Shown piece after piece: positions 28,297-37,545 of a stretch of DNA of 64,000 nucleotides. The stretch's first letter is position 1, and every line of letters starts with the position of its first letter. Below the pieces are notes generated by a model, which ran no database searches, was not told the origin of the DNA, and saw nothing but the letters and a program-made list of their open reading frames with translations. The DNA is taken from contig NZ_PZJT01000001.1 of NCBI RefSeq assembly GCF_003206135.1, positions 94,803 through 158,802 of the forward strand, in the 5' to 3' direction. The DNA is from Salinicola salarius (lineage in GTDB: Bacteria > Pseudomonadota > Gammaproteobacteria > Pseudomonadales > Halomonadaceae). The position numbers and the translations under genes were made by a program.

Positions 28297-28364
28297 TTAT
28301 CTTAAGCCTCCCATCTTAAGCCTCCCATCTTAAGCCTCCCATCTTAGGCCTCCCATCTCGAGGC
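28297..28364. repeat. 14-bp tandem repeat, nearly 5 units
   Basis: Units of CCATCTTAAGCCTC (two exact, the others with one to a few changes) lie between the MscS-like gene and the small membrane-protein gene. Confidence 0.9.
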
Positions 28365-28406
28365 GTCGAAACGAGGCCAATCCCTGTCGACGAAAGACGT
28401 CGTGAT

Positions 28407-28438
28407 CGAACGAAACCGTCAACGAACGAAACCCTCAA
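28407..28438. repeat. 16-bp direct repeat, 2 units
   Basis: CGAACGAAACCGTCAA is followed by a copy with one change, just downstream of the MscS-like stop codon. Confidence 0.7.
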
Positions 28439-28471
28439 CGGGTTGAACCGACAGCGCACGAACCCCGCCGC

Positions 28472-30175
28472 TCACTGGGACGTTTCGCCGTCGTCTCCTG
28501 TCGCGTGGCCTCGGGCGACATCCCGGTGACTGATCACCACCACCTCCCTCGGCCACCATTCCGGGTGGTTGTCGCGAATGAACGTCAGCAGTTTTTCTCT
28601 GACACTCACTTCGGCGGCCCACCCCGAGAGCGGGTCGACGGTCATCAGGTAGCAGGTCACGGTCTGCGCCGGGCCGGTCTGGTCGGTCACGGCGCAGAGC
28701 AGCTTGTGGTGCTCGATGACGTTATCCTCTGCCTTGGCGAACTCGAGAAACTTCTCCCGCAGCAGCGAGATATCGGCGCTCAGGTGTAGCGTGAGCACCA
28801 CGCTCCGATACTCCTTGGTGCTCTTGGCGGAGAGGTTCTCGAAGGCTTTCGAGGCGAAATAGGTAACCGGGACGATCAGGCGTCGCTCGTTCCAGATTCG
28901 CAGCCGGATATGGGTGTAGAAAATGCCTTCGACGTAACACCACTGCCCTTCGAACATCACCAGATCGCCGACCCGTATCGGCTTCGCCAGCGACAGCTGG
29001 AACGACGACAGGATGTTGCCCAGCACGGCCTGACCCGCCACGCCCACCAGCACCGCCAGCACGCTCGCCGATGCCAGAATCGACAGCCCCAGCGTCTCGA
29101 ACAGTTGTATCTGTCCCAGCACGTAGATCGTGACCGCCGTCACCATGATCAGGATGATGATCCGACGCACCGCGTAGAGCGTGGTCAGCAGCTTGCGGTC
29201 GTCCTTGGGTTTGGAGTCGTCGATCTGCCCGGCGAGACGCCGCGTCATCTTCAGCATGATGGTATCGACCAGACGCAGCGCGACGGCGCCGGTCCCCCAG
29301 GCCAGGATGGCGATCAGCACCACTCGCAGCGTCGTGGTCGCGACTGCCGAGAAGGAGACGACGTAATCGAGCAGCGCCTGGGTCAACAGCGACATGACGA
29401 TGAACGCCACGGGGCCGCGAATCTGGGTGGCGAAGATGCTCGGCGAGCCGGTAGGCAACCAGCGGGTCATGACCTCGATCAGCCGATAGACGCCCTTGCC
29501 GATCAGCCCCACCACCAGCAGCACCAGCGGAATGGCGATCCACTCCCAGACCCGCAACAGGCCGAAAGGCTTCTTGAGGCTATCGGGAATATGGCGCTCG
29601 AAAGCCGTCGGGCCGTACTCCCGGTAAAGCGCCGGAATCGCGGCCACGCTCTCCGGCATGATCAGCCAGATCGGCTCCTCTTCCCCGACCCGATATCGCC
29701 CGAGGCGGATATCGTAGGCATCTCCATTGGCCTCCAAGGAGGCCAGCTCGATATCTCGGCGGGGCTCGCCGGCATTAGGGTTCTCCCCTGTCGGATCCTC
29801 GATGGCCGCGTCCTGCCGCCCAGAGAGACGGGAAATCTGGATCGATTCGCCGCGCTGGAAGATCTCCGAAAGCTGGCGGGCCAGCTCGGCGCCCCGCTCG
29901 CGCTGCTCCGCCGGGGTCAGATCGGCGAGATTGAGGATATGTGCCGCCGCCTCGAAGTCGCTCCTGTCGGTCATATCCCGAAAGCTGCGCATCGATTCCC
30001 GAGGGGTTCTCAGGCTGACGGATTCCGGCGCCTGGCCAAGCCCGGTATTCAACGAGTCGAGGGGATACCAATCCTTCTCGCCCCCCTCTTCCTGCGCCTG
30101 CGCCAGACACAGGCTGGAAACCAGTCCTATCGTTGCGGCCAGCAACCATCGCCGCCATGAGTTCATGCTTTTCAT
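28472..30175 (-). CDS. MscS-family mechanosensitive channel with long periplasmic N-terminus
   Basis: This inner-membrane protein of 567 residues has a signal peptide (WLLAATIGLVSSLCLAQA), a periplasmic region of about 180 residues, several membrane helices and an MscS pore/beta domain. The pore segment SASVLAVLVGVAGQAVLGNILSS and the following PIRVGDLV are characteristic. It is probably a YbdG/YnaI-like osmotic valve. The ATG at 30175 places the signal peptide at the N-terminus; the open frame to 30262 runs through the upstream repeat. The Shine-Dalgarno is weak. Confidence 0.88.
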   Translation of the reverse strand: MKSMNSWRRWLLAATIGLVSSLCLAQAQEEGGEKDWYPLDSLNTGLGQAPESVSLRTPRESMRSFRDMTDRSDFEAAAHILNLADLTPAEQRERGAELARQLSEIFQRGESIQISRLSGRQDAAIEDPTGENPNAGEPRRDIELASLEANGDAYDIRLGRYRVGEEEPIWLIMPESVAAIPALYREYGPTAFERHIPDSLKKPFGLLRVWEWIAIPLVLLVVGLIGKGVYRLIEVMTRWLPTGSPSIFATQIRGPVAFIVMSLLTQALLDYVVSFSAVATTTLRVVLIAILAWGTGAVALRLVDTIMLKMTRRLAGQIDDSKPKDDRKLLTTLYAVRRIIILIMVTAVTIYVLGQIQLFETLGLSILASASVLAVLVGVAGQAVLGNILSSFQLSLAKPIRVGDLVMFEGQWCYVEGIFYTHIRLRIWNERRLIVPVTYFASKAFENLSAKSTKEYRSVVLTLHLSADISLLREKFLEFAKAEDNVIEHHKLLCAVTDQTGPAQTVTCYLMTVDPLSGWAAEVSVREKLLTFIRDNHPEWWPREVVVISHRDVARGHATGDDGETSQ

Positions 30176-30250
30176 CCGTGTTTCACCGGTCCGTGGTCGT
30201 CCTTGTATACCGCCCGGCGGATCATGCCGCCTTCGCCGGGGCGCGTCTTT

Positions 30251-30307
30251 CATTCGAGTCAAGACAGCGCATTCGAATCGAGACAGCTCATGCGAATCAA
30301 GACAGCA
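30251..30307. repeat. 19-bp tandem repeat, 3 units
   Basis: Three units near CATTCGAATCGAGACAGCT lie about 75 bp upstream of the MscS-like start codon. Nothing else was recognised in 30176-30635 except the region leading to the DUF2231 gene. Confidence 0.85.
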
Positions 30308-30635
30308 GACGGATATCGGAGTCGGCTATTCGGCCGAGGTTCCCCCTGCTCTCGCCGTCGTGATCGGCAAGTGCCGTTTGCCCCTTCTGGCTGCGGGACG
30401 GCTGCGCTATCTCGTCGCCAAACGATTTCGCCATTCATCATAGCCCGGCGGGGCAACGGCGGCCGCTGAAAGCCAGCCGTGTCATCGTTTGGGTGAAGAC
30501 ACTTCACGTCGTCTAGACTCCAGCCACGGGGACAGCATGTCCGCACCGGAATGACTTTCTCGTTACCGGGAGATCCTTCCGGTCGAGGACGATGCTGGTG
30601 CGAACCCCACGACTCAACCGCAAAAGGAGCTTGCC

Positions 30636-31070
30636 GTGACTGCCACTGACATTGCCGAACGACCGATCCGGAGCGGGCCGAACCCGCTTCATGGAATGTT
30701 GCTTGCCGGCGCCTTTCCGCTCTTCCTGGGTGCCGCGTTGAGCGATTACGCCTACTCCACGACCTTCAACATCCAGTGGACCCATTTCTCCTCCTGGCTG
30801 ATTGCCGGCGGTCTCGTGTTCAGCGGCCTCGCCCTGATCTGCGCGCTCATCGGCATATTCCGCCCTGCCGATAGCCGGGGGTTGTCCATCTTCTACTTCG
30901 TGCTGCTGCTCGTGACCTGGATACTGGGCTTCATCAATGCCCTGATCCACGCCAGGGATGCCTGGGCCGCGATGCCCACGGGTTTTACGCTTTCGATCGT
31001 CGTTGCCGTACTCGCCTTCGCCGCGATCTGGATCGGATTCACCAGCCGCAAGACCGGAGGCCAGTCATGA
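30636..31070 (+). CDS. DUF2231 membrane protein
   Basis: This protein of 144 residues has four membrane helices and starts with the family-typical NPLHGMLLAGAFPLFLGAALSD. The start is GTG with AAGGAG eleven bases upstream. It overlaps the following dehydrogenase by ATGA, so the two are co-translated. DUF2231 proteins often accompany PQQ or haem redox enzymes, and a membrane anchoring or electron-transfer role is an inference. Confidence 0.85.
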   Translation: MTATDIAERPIRSGPNPLHGMLLAGAFPLFLGAALSDYAYSTTFNIQWTHFSSWLIAGGLVFSGLALICALIGIFRPADSRGLSIFYFVLLLVTWILGFINALIHARDAWAAMPTGFTLSIVVAVLAFAAIWIGFTSRKTGGQS

Positions 31071-32578
31071 CATTGACTCGTATGCGCTACGCCGCGCCAC
31101 TTTCGTTGCTCCTGCTCGCCGGTGGCGCCACCGCCGCCGAGCCGGACCAGTATGGTGCCAACCCGGAGTTGCCAGAGCCGCAGCGCGGCCTTTTGCCCAA
31201 CATGGCCGTGCCCGAGCAGGCGCCGTGGGGCGATGCGAAACCCACGGTGCCCGATGGCTACACGATCACCGCCATCGCCACCGACCTGAAAGTGCCGCGC
31301 CAGACGCTGGTGCTGCCCAACGGCGATATCCTGGTAGCGGAAGGCAAAGGTGGCGGCAACGCCCCGAAGTCGCGGCCGAAGGATTTCATCGCCGGCATCA
31401 TCAAGTCGAAAGGCACCACCTCGGTCAAGGGCGGCAATCGGCTGACCCTGCTGCGCGATGGCGACGGTGACGGCACGTTCGAGGAGCAGACGGTGTTCGC
31501 CGAGAACCTCAACGCGCCCTACGGCCTTGCCCTGGTGGATGACGATCTCTACGTCGCCAACCAGGATTCGCTCGTCCGCTTCGACTATCAGGAAGGCCAG
31601 ACCGAAGCCAGCGGCCCGCCGGAACTGGTCACGCCGCTGCCTGCAGAGATCAATCACCACTGGACCAAGTCACTGACCGCCAGCGCGGATGGCGAATATC
31701 TCTACGTCGGGATCGGCTCCAACAGCAACATCACCGAGCGCGGCATGGCAGCGGAAGTGGATCGCGCCGAGATCTGGGAGATCGATGCCGAGACCGGCGC
31801 GCATCGCGCCTACGCCACCGGCGTGCGCAATCCCACCGCGCTGACCATCCAGCCGGAGACGGACCAGCTCTGGGCCGTGGTGAACGAACGCGACGAACTG
31901 GGGCCGAACCTGGTGCCCGACTACCTCACCTCGATTCAGGAGGGCGGCTTCTACGGCTGGCCCTACAGCTACTGGGGCCAGCACGTCGACCCGCGGGTGA
32001 AGCCGGAGAACCACGAGCGAGTGGAAGCGGCGATCTCCCCCGACTACAGCCTCGGCTCGCACCGCGCGCCGCTCGGCGTCGACTTCTCCAACGACGCCGT
32101 GGGCGGCGAGTTCACCAACGGCGTCTTCATCGGCGAGCACGGCAGCTGGAATCGTTCGGACCTCGCCGGTTACAAGGTCGTCTTCGTTCCGTTCGAGAAC
32201 GGCCAGCCCGCCGGCGATCCGGTCGACTTCGTGTCCGGCTTCCTGACCGGCGACGGCAAGACCCGCGGCCGCCCCGTCGGCGTCACCGTCGCCCCGGATG
32301 GCTCGGTGATCATCGCCGACGACATGACCAACGCGGTATGGCGGGTGACACGGGACGGCGCCGACTCGCAGCAGGCCACGGGCATGGAGCAATCCGCTAC
32401 CGCAGAGAATGGCGCAACCGGGCCTGAGGATGGCGCGACCCCGTCCGAAGACGATTCCTCGACGACCGGCGATGAATCCGCCACAGCCGAGGACGGCGCT
32501 GCCACGTCAGACGACAACGCCGCCACCTCCGGCGACGAACCGGCCGCAACCGAGGGTGAGACCAACACCTCATCCTGA
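31067..32578 (+). CDS. PQQ-dependent sorbosone/sugar dehydrogenase-like protein with acidic tail
   Basis: This exported beta-propeller of 503 residues has a signal peptide (PLSLLLLAGGATAA). The catalytic region includes NAPYGLALVDDDLYVANQ, EINHHWTKSLTASADGEYLYVGIGS and GVRNPTALTIQPETDQLW, as in soluble PQQ glucose and sorbosone dehydrogenases. The last 65 residues or so are a low-complexity Ala/Glu/Asp/Ser/Thr tail of imperfect repeats of the type TAENGATGPEDGA, not part of the enzyme fold. It is coupled to the DUF2231 gene and followed by a strong terminator. Confidence 0.88.
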   Translation: MTLTRMRYAAPLSLLLLAGGATAAEPDQYGANPELPEPQRGLLPNMAVPEQAPWGDAKPTVPDGYTITAIATDLKVPRQTLVLPNGDILVAEGKGGGNAPKSRPKDFIAGIIKSKGTTSVKGGNRLTLLRDGDGDGTFEEQTVFAENLNAPYGLALVDDDLYVANQDSLVRFDYQEGQTEASGPPELVTPLPAEINHHWTKSLTASADGEYLYVGIGSNSNITERGMAAEVDRAEIWEIDAETGAHRAYATGVRNPTALTIQPETDQLWAVVNERDELGPNLVPDYLTSIQEGGFYGWPYSYWGQHVDPRVKPENHERVEAAISPDYSLGSHRAPLGVDFSNDAVGGEFTNGVFIGEHGSWNRSDLAGYKVVFVPFENGQPAGDPVDFVSGFLTGDGKTRGRPVGVTVAPDGSVIIADDMTNAVWRVTRDGADSQQATGMEQSATAENGATGPEDGATPSEDDSSTTGDESATAEDGAATSDDNAATSGDEPAATEGETNTSS

Positions 32579-32622
32579 ACGTGATCGGCACGACATGGCG
32601 TCATGCCGCGATGACGCAACGC

Positions 32623-32658
32623 AATGCCCCGATGGATTTTTCCATCGGGGCATTTTTT
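32623..32658 (+). terminator. Strong intrinsic terminator
   Basis: A 14-bp perfect stem (32623-32636 with 32641-32654) and a TTTT loop are followed by a T-run. Confidence 0.95.
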
Positions 32659-32822
32659 CATCACTCGCGGGCGCCAGCGTCAAAAGGCCAGCCCGATGCT
32701 GGCCCACAGTAAAAAACGGAGTCTCTGTATCGCCGCCGCTCCTTTAACCTAGGAAAACGCCAACCTCATTGAGAGCTTGCTGACAACTATGGCCTGTCTA
32801 TTCTGATCACTGTCTAGATCAC

Positions 32823-32906
32823 ATAGCGTGGTCAAGACGGTTACATGTTTATCACACGCTATATCCATGTAACGCAGATAAATTTTCTAAGATCATTGGA
32901 TGATCT
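32823..32906 (+). promoter_or_regulatory. Structured leader of the KGG stress gene (interleaved dyads plus hairpin at the RBS)
   Basis: Two perfect 8-bp inverted pairs are interleaved: ATAGCGTG at 32823-32830 with CACGCTAT at 32855-32862, and GTTACATG at 32840-32847 with CATGTAAC at 32866-32873. In RNA this order would allow an H-type pseudoknot. A further 7-bp hairpin (AGATCAT-TGG-ATGATCT, 32890-32906) directly abuts the GGAGG Shine-Dalgarno at 32907-32911. As DNA the dyads could instead be overlapping operators. Confidence 0.6.
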
Positions 32907-32916
32907 GGAGGCTTTT

Positions 32917-33324
32917 ATGACTAGCAAGCGTAACGAAGACAAAGGTATGTCCGTCAACGAAGCGGGTCAGAAAGGCGGGCAATCCAACGCCGAAAGCCAT
33001 GACCGTGAGCATTTCGAGAACATCGGCCATAAAGGTGGCCAAGCCAACGCCGAAACCCATGATCGTGAGCATTTCGAGAATATCGGCCAGAAAGGCGGTA
33101 AAGCGAACGCCGAAAGCCACGATCGCGAGCACTTCGAGGAAATTGGTCATAAAGGCGGACAAAACAGCGGCGGCAACTTCGCCAATGACCGCCAGAAAGC
33201 TTCCGAAGCTGGCCAGAAAGGCGGAGAGCATAGTGGTGGAAACTTCGCCAATGACCGCGAAAAAGCTTCTGAAGCCGGCAAGAAAGGTGGCCACAACAGT
33301 AACAGTGGCGGCCGAAATTCCTGA
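32917..33324 (+). CDS. KGG-repeat stress-induced protein
   Basis: This very hydrophilic protein of 135 residues is built from five to six repeats of the con-10/GsiB type (GxKGGQxNAESHDREHFENI, later GGNFANDRxKASEAGxKGG). Such proteins are induced by general, desiccation or osmotic stress and are largely disordered. The ATG at 32917 is chosen for CTGGAGG directly upstream; a longer reading from 32845 would include the structured leader. It is followed by two hairpins. Confidence 0.9.
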   Translation: MTSKRNEDKGMSVNEAGQKGGQSNAESHDREHFENIGHKGGQANAETHDREHFENIGQKGGKANAESHDREHFEEIGHKGGQNSGGNFANDRQKASEAGQKGGEHSGGNFANDREKASEAGKKGGHNSNSGGRNS

Positions 33325-33398
33325 GCTCAATGAAAGGTCAAGAGACCTTCGAGCGTGACCAAGAGAGCTTCAAGCAAGTAAGGTGAATATTCACCGCG

Positions 33399-33438
33399 AC
33401 ATGCCAAGGGAAAAGTCCCCGTCGTCCCTTGGCATGTG
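33399..33438 (+). other. Hairpin downstream of the KGG gene
   Basis: A 13-bp perfect stem (ACATGCCAAGGGA and its complement) encloses a 14-nt loop and has no U-tract. It may protect the 3' end of the mRNA. Confidence 0.5.
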
Positions 33439-33469
33439 TGCTTGGAAACGCCTTGTCTTCAATAGAAGG

Positions 33470-33495
33470 CACCTTTGACAAGGTGCTTTTTTTTA
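33470..33495 (+). terminator. Intrinsic terminator
   Basis: GCACCTT-TGAC-AAGGTGC is followed by eight T. It is the likely end of the KGG transcript. In 33496-33795 nothing else was recognised. Confidence 0.92.
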
Positions 33496-33795
33496 TGGCT
33501 CCTATCTTTCTGAATTTACACACCATTCCCATGGGTAAACTCGGCGAATACCGCTCTTGATGATACGTTATTGATGCCAACTTCTATCGTCGTTTGCAAT
33601 CATGTGCGGGCCGTATTCGAACGCCCATGTCGAATGCATCGGTGCGTCAGACAAGGGAAGCGTCGTTGACGAGACGCAGCGCAAGACGGCCATGAGTCAG
33701 CGATCACACAGGACATGCGGAGCCCACGGACGTCCGTCCGACCTTGGCGGCGCGCCGTAGCGCAGACTCCACTGATCGTGACGACCCCGCCGGTC

Positions 33796-35451
33796 TCATT
33801 CCGAGAAGGCCACCCGATTCCTACCCGCCTGCTTCGCCTGATAGAGCTGCCGGTCGGCGCGTTCGATCAGCGCTACGGCGTCGGGATCGGAGGCATACGC
33901 TATCGCCCCGCCAATGCTGACCGTGACCTTGCCGACCACGTCGAACGTAGCGGCGGCGATGCCTGCACGGATGTTCCTGGCGGCCTCCTGTGGGCCTCGG
34001 TCGTCTTCGCCGCAGGGCAGCACCACGGCAAACTCTTCGCCGCCGTAGCGGGCCACGAAATCCGTCGCGCGGGTGTTGCGCTTCAACAGTTGGGCAAGCC
34101 GGGTCAGGACATCGTCTCCCGTGGCGTGACCATAGTTGTCGTTGATGCTCTTGAAGTGATCGACGTCGATCAGCAGCAAGGCGAAGCTGCGGTTCGTTCG
34201 TCTGAAAAGCTGGCTGCACTCTTCCAGCTTTCCATCCAGACACCTGCGGTTATGCACGCCAGTGAGCGAATCGTGGGTCGCCAGTTGCAGCAGCTCGGCG
34301 TTGGCCTGCGTTAGGGCCTCGGTCCGTTGCGCGACGGTGGCTTCCAGCGACGCGTTGGCTTCCTGCAGCTCCCGTTCCTTGCCCAGCAGGGAGTCCGTCA
34401 TGCGTTGCAGGGAGCGCCCCAACTGCGAGATTTCCCGCACGGGATGGTGCAACGGGAAAGAGACGCCGGTTCGTTGGTCCTGTACCTGCCTGGCGGCACG
34501 CGCCAACTGCTCGATCGGCTTGCTCAGGTTCCGCGCCAGGTAATAGGCCACCGCGGTAAAGAGAAACGCCGCCAGCACCCCCAATCCCAGCAGCTTGTAG
34601 AGCAGGTGATGCGCCGGTTGCAACGCGGTCTCCAGCGGCTGTCGGACCATGACCGACCAGGAGAGATCGGAACCGAGCGACATCGGCACCGGCGCGATGC
34701 TGCTCACGTACTCCTCGTCCGCTGACCAGGCCGGCTCCTCGGCGGCATTCTTGGGCAAAATCTGCTGCTGCCCCGCAAGCTTTTTGGGATACAGGACCAG
34801 ACCGTCCTGGTTGACGATCAGCACTTGCGTGTCAGGGGTCGTGCCGGCCCGTAGTACGGCAGATTCAATGATCGAAGTCACCCAGCTCCAGTGGGCATGG
34901 GCGCCCAGGACACCGATGACCCGGCCCTTGTCATCGATGATCGGCGCAGCGAAATCAATGAAGCGCAGGGGCTCGCCATTGGCATTGGACGGCAGCATTT
35001 TGGCCAGCAGCAAGGCTTCGTGCGGGTCGCCCGTGTAAGGGCCGCGCAATCCGGCCTGAAACCAGGGGCGGGCTTCGACCGACTGACCAAGCAGCAAATC
35101 GTTCACTGCCTGGCGCACACGGCCATCGGTGTCGGCAACGCCCATCCAGGCATATTCGGCGCGGGACTGACTGCGCAGCTCCATCGACCGCAATATGTCG
35201 GGATCGTCCAGATCGCCCCGCACCAGAAGAGGGTCGTGTCCGAGCAGAGAGATTTCCTTCTGGTGTTCCCGCAACTGCATGCCCAACAGCGCAGCAGTCG
35301 ACCCGGCAACGTTTGACAGCGCGCTGCCACTTGCGCGCTTCACCTGTTCGGTTGCGATATGGCCCACATAGACACCGACGATCAGCAGTGTGAGCAGGGA
35401 CAGTCCAGCGAACCACAGAGTCAGATATCGACGAAGACTGGCTTTGAGCAT
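33796..35451 (-). CDS. Membrane diguanylate cyclase with dCache sensor
   Basis: This inner-membrane protein of 551 residues has an N-terminal helix (about 13-33), a large periplasmic dCache-type sensor (about 40-270), a second helix (about 285-305), a HAMP-like linker, a coiled coil, and a GGDEF domain with GGEEF near residue 470. RATD lies five residues before GGEEF, so the inhibitory I-site is present. It should make c-di-GMP in response to an external ligand. The ATG at 35451 is preferred over TTG at 35457. No clear Shine-Dalgarno is visible. Confidence 0.92.
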   Translation of the reverse strand: MLKASLRRYLTLWFAGLSLLTLLIVGVYVGHIATEQVKRASGSALSNVAGSTAALLGMQLREHQKEISLLGHDPLLVRGDLDDPDILRSMELRSQSRAEYAWMGVADTDGRVRQAVNDLLLGQSVEARPWFQAGLRGPYTGDPHEALLLAKMLPSNANGEPLRFIDFAAPIIDDKGRVIGVLGAHAHWSWVTSIIESAVLRAGTTPDTQVLIVNQDGLVLYPKKLAGQQQILPKNAAEEPAWSADEEYVSSIAPVPMSLGSDLSWSVMVRQPLETALQPAHHLLYKLLGLGVLAAFLFTAVAYYLARNLSKPIEQLARAARQVQDQRTGVSFPLHHPVREISQLGRSLQRMTDSLLGKERELQEANASLEATVAQRTEALTQANAELLQLATHDSLTGVHNRRCLDGKLEECSQLFRRTNRSFALLLIDVDHFKSINDNYGHATGDDVLTRLAQLLKRNTRATDFVARYGGEEFAVVLPCGEDDRGPQEAARNIRAGIAAATFDVVGKVTVSIGGAIAYASDPDAVALIERADRQLYQAKQAGRNRVAFSE

Positions 35452-35748
35452 GAGCAAGGGTTGGCGACTGAATTTGGCTCATGTTAACGACAATGTATCG
35501 TGACCTCCATAAACAGAGGCTGGATTCATGCCCAACCCGGCGGCGCCTCTCCGCCAGGATCGGCTCGCTCAAAGAAGCGGCCGCCCTTCGCATGTTGCTG
35601 GCCGCCGAGGACGATGCAGGCACCGCGATCACGCACGCTTCCGCGAGGATCACGCCCGGGCGCGTTCGAGCACCTGAACTGGACGCGTCGGCAAGCGCAC
35701 AACATCGGCCCCGGTGGGGGGCTCAGGCTTCCAGTCGCGCCACGATGG

Positions 35749-35790
35749 CACGCACAGAAAGTCACGCACAGGAAGTCACGCACAGGGATT
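35749..35790. repeat. 14-bp tandem repeat, 3 units
   Basis: Three units of CACGCACAGGAAGT with minor changes lie between the NYN gene and the diguanylate cyclase gene. The rest of 35452-35812 shows nothing recognisable. Confidence 0.85.
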
Positions 35791-35812
35791 GCCTCGACGC
35801 CACACCCAGGCC

Positions 35813-36289
35813 TCAACCGAGCAGCAGATCGCCCTCGATCGGAATGAACTGGCTTGCGGCCTGGATAAGGGAGTTCGCGGTGAGCTTGGGCACGCCGTAG
35901 ACCTCGACCCGCTTGCCATGCACCTCACGGATTTTCTTTGCCAGCAGATCGAAGTCGCCATCGCCGGAGACCAGCACGATCACATCCGCAAGTGCCGCGT
36001 ACTCGATGGCATCCAGCGTGATGCCCACGTCCCAGTCGCCCTTGGCGGAACCATCCGCGCGCTGAATGAACGGCTTCAGCTTCACCTCGAAGCCGATCGT
36101 TCGCAGCGTGTTCTGAAAGCCGCGCTGCTTGGGATCATTCTTGTCGGTGGCGTAGCAGCGCGCGGTCACCACCTCCCGATTCGCCGTCACCCTCGCCCAG
36201 AAGCGGCGGTAATCGAACTGTTTGCCGTAGGCTTCGCGCACGGTGTAGTAGACGTTCTGGGTGTCGACGAAGATGGCGACGGTGGTCAT
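35813..36289 (-). CDS. NYN-domain (LabA/DUF88-like) nuclease
   Basis: This protein of 158 residues has the PIN-like NYN fold. Acidic metal-binding residues are seen in AIFVDTQNVYY (Asp near the N-terminus), GDWDVGITLDA, and VLVSGDGDFDLLAKK. Such proteins are candidate endoribonucleases. The start is the ATG at 36289, in the family-typical position before TTVAIFVD. Fragments of the same gene occur at 39868-39910, 41702-41823 and about 44670-44710, which makes it part of a duplicated and decayed Fic/NYN module. Confidence 0.88.
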   Translation of the reverse strand: MTTVAIFVDTQNVYYTVREAYGKQFDYRRFWARVTANREVVTARCYATDKNDPKQRGFQNTLRTIGFEVKLKPFIQRADGSAKGDWDVGITLDAIEYAALADVIVLVSGDGDFDLLAKKIREVHGKRVEVYGVPKLTANSLIQAASQFIPIEGDLLLG

Positions 36290-36398
36290 GGCAGGTTTCT
36301 CGGGAACGCTGAAGGCCGGTGCCGGCAACGCGTTGCCAACCCACCGACCAGAGTATTCATGACGACCACCGTCGCGTCATTCGCAGGATAGAAAGCCG

Positions 36399-37430
36399 CT
36401 ATCGAGCTGCGAGCTCTCTCCGTACGATCTCCGCGCCAGCGCTCAAAGCCTTCAGCTTGCCTTGCGCGACCTGGCGGGACAAGGGCGCCATGCCGCAGTT
36501 GGTGCAGGGGTAGAGCTTGTCGGCATCGACGAACTGAAGCGCCTTGCGCAGGGTATTGGCGACCTCTTCCGGCGTCTCGATGGTGTTGGTGGCTACATCG
36601 ATCGCTCCGACCATCACCTTCTTGCCCCGGATCAGTTCGATCAGCTCCATCGGCACATGGGAGTTCTGGCACTCCAGCGAGACGATATCGATGTTCGACG
36701 CCTGCAGCTTGGGGAAGATCTCTTCGTACTGGCGCCACTCCGAGCCCAGGGTCTTCTTCCAGTCGGTGTTGGCCTTGATGCCGTAGCCGTAGCAGATATG
36801 CACGGCGGTCTCGCACTCGACCCCTTCGATGGCTTTTTCCAGCGCGGCGATGCCCCAGTCGTTCACCTCGTCGAAGAAGACGTTGAAGGCGGGTTCATCG
36901 AACTGAATGATATCCACGCCGGCCGCCGCCAGATCGCGGGCTTCCTGGTTGAGGATCCTGGCGAACTCCCAGGCCAGCTTTTCGCGGCTCTTGTAGTGGC
37001 CGTCATAGAGCGTATCGACCATGGTCATGGGGCCCGGCAGCGCCCACTTGATGGGCTGGTCGGTCTGCTGGCGCAGGAATTTGGCATCCTCCACGAAGAC
37101 CGGCTTCTCGCGCGCCACAGGGCCGACCACCGAGGGTACGCTGGCGTCGTAGCGGTCGCGGATCTTGACGATCTCTCGCTTTTCGAAATCGACGCCGCTC
37201 AAATGCTCGATGAAGGTGGTGACGAAGTGCTGGCGGGTCTGCTCGCCGTCACTGACGATATCGATGCCCGCGCGCTGCTGATCGTGCAGAGACACCCGCA
37301 GTGCATCCTGCTTGCCCTCGGCCAGCTCCTCGTCCTGCAGTTTCCACGGTGACCAGAGCGTCTCGGGCTGGGCCAGCCAGGCGGGCTTGGGCAGGCTACC
37401 GGCCGTCGACGTGGGCAACAAAGTCTTCAT
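36399..37430 (-). CDS. mesD: Folate-independent methionine synthase core protein MesD
   Basis: This MetE C-terminal-like barrel of 343 residues lacks the N-terminal half of MetE. The zinc ligands appear as His211 and Cys213 (HICYG), Glu253 (SLECQ) and Cys312 (NCGMAP). The gene lies directly downstream of a DUF1852 gene. That pairing defines the MesD/MesX system, a methionine synthase reported to work without methyltetrahydrofolate and to need MesX and oxygen. Function here is assigned by this family and neighbourhood. Confidence 0.88.
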   Translation of the reverse strand: MKTLLPTSTAGSLPKPAWLAQPETLWSPWKLQDEELAEGKQDALRVSLHDQQRAGIDIVSDGEQTRQHFVTTFIEHLSGVDFEKREIVKIRDRYDASVPSVVGPVAREKPVFVEDAKFLRQQTDQPIKWALPGPMTMVDTLYDGHYKSREKLAWEFARILNQEARDLAAAGVDIIQFDEPAFNVFFDEVNDWGIAALEKAIEGVECETAVHICYGYGIKANTDWKKTLGSEWRQYEEIFPKLQASNIDIVSLECQNSHVPMELIELIRGKKVMVGAIDVATNTIETPEEVANTLRKALQFVDADKLYPCTNCGMAPLSRQVAQGKLKALSAGAEIVRRELAAR

Positions 37431-37440
37431 GCAAAAGTGA

Positions 37441-37545
37441 CCTTAATAATGGGTTGATCAAAGGGTGTCGTTGGAGCGAGTCGATCAAGTTGAAACAGGT
37501 TGACCAAAAGAGTCGTTGGAACGGGCTGATCAAAGGGAATAGTTG
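37441..37545. repeat. Irregular tandem repeat of about 20-27 bp
   Basis: Motifs of the form TTGATCAAAGGG and GTCGTTGGAACG alternate about four times between mesX and mesD. The last unit overlaps the mesX stop codon. Confidence 0.6.

Noticed and set aside
13833..28364. The short direct repeats as CRISPR arrays
   Set aside because: Units are 12-30 bp, directly abutting and degenerate with no spacers, and no cas genes are present.
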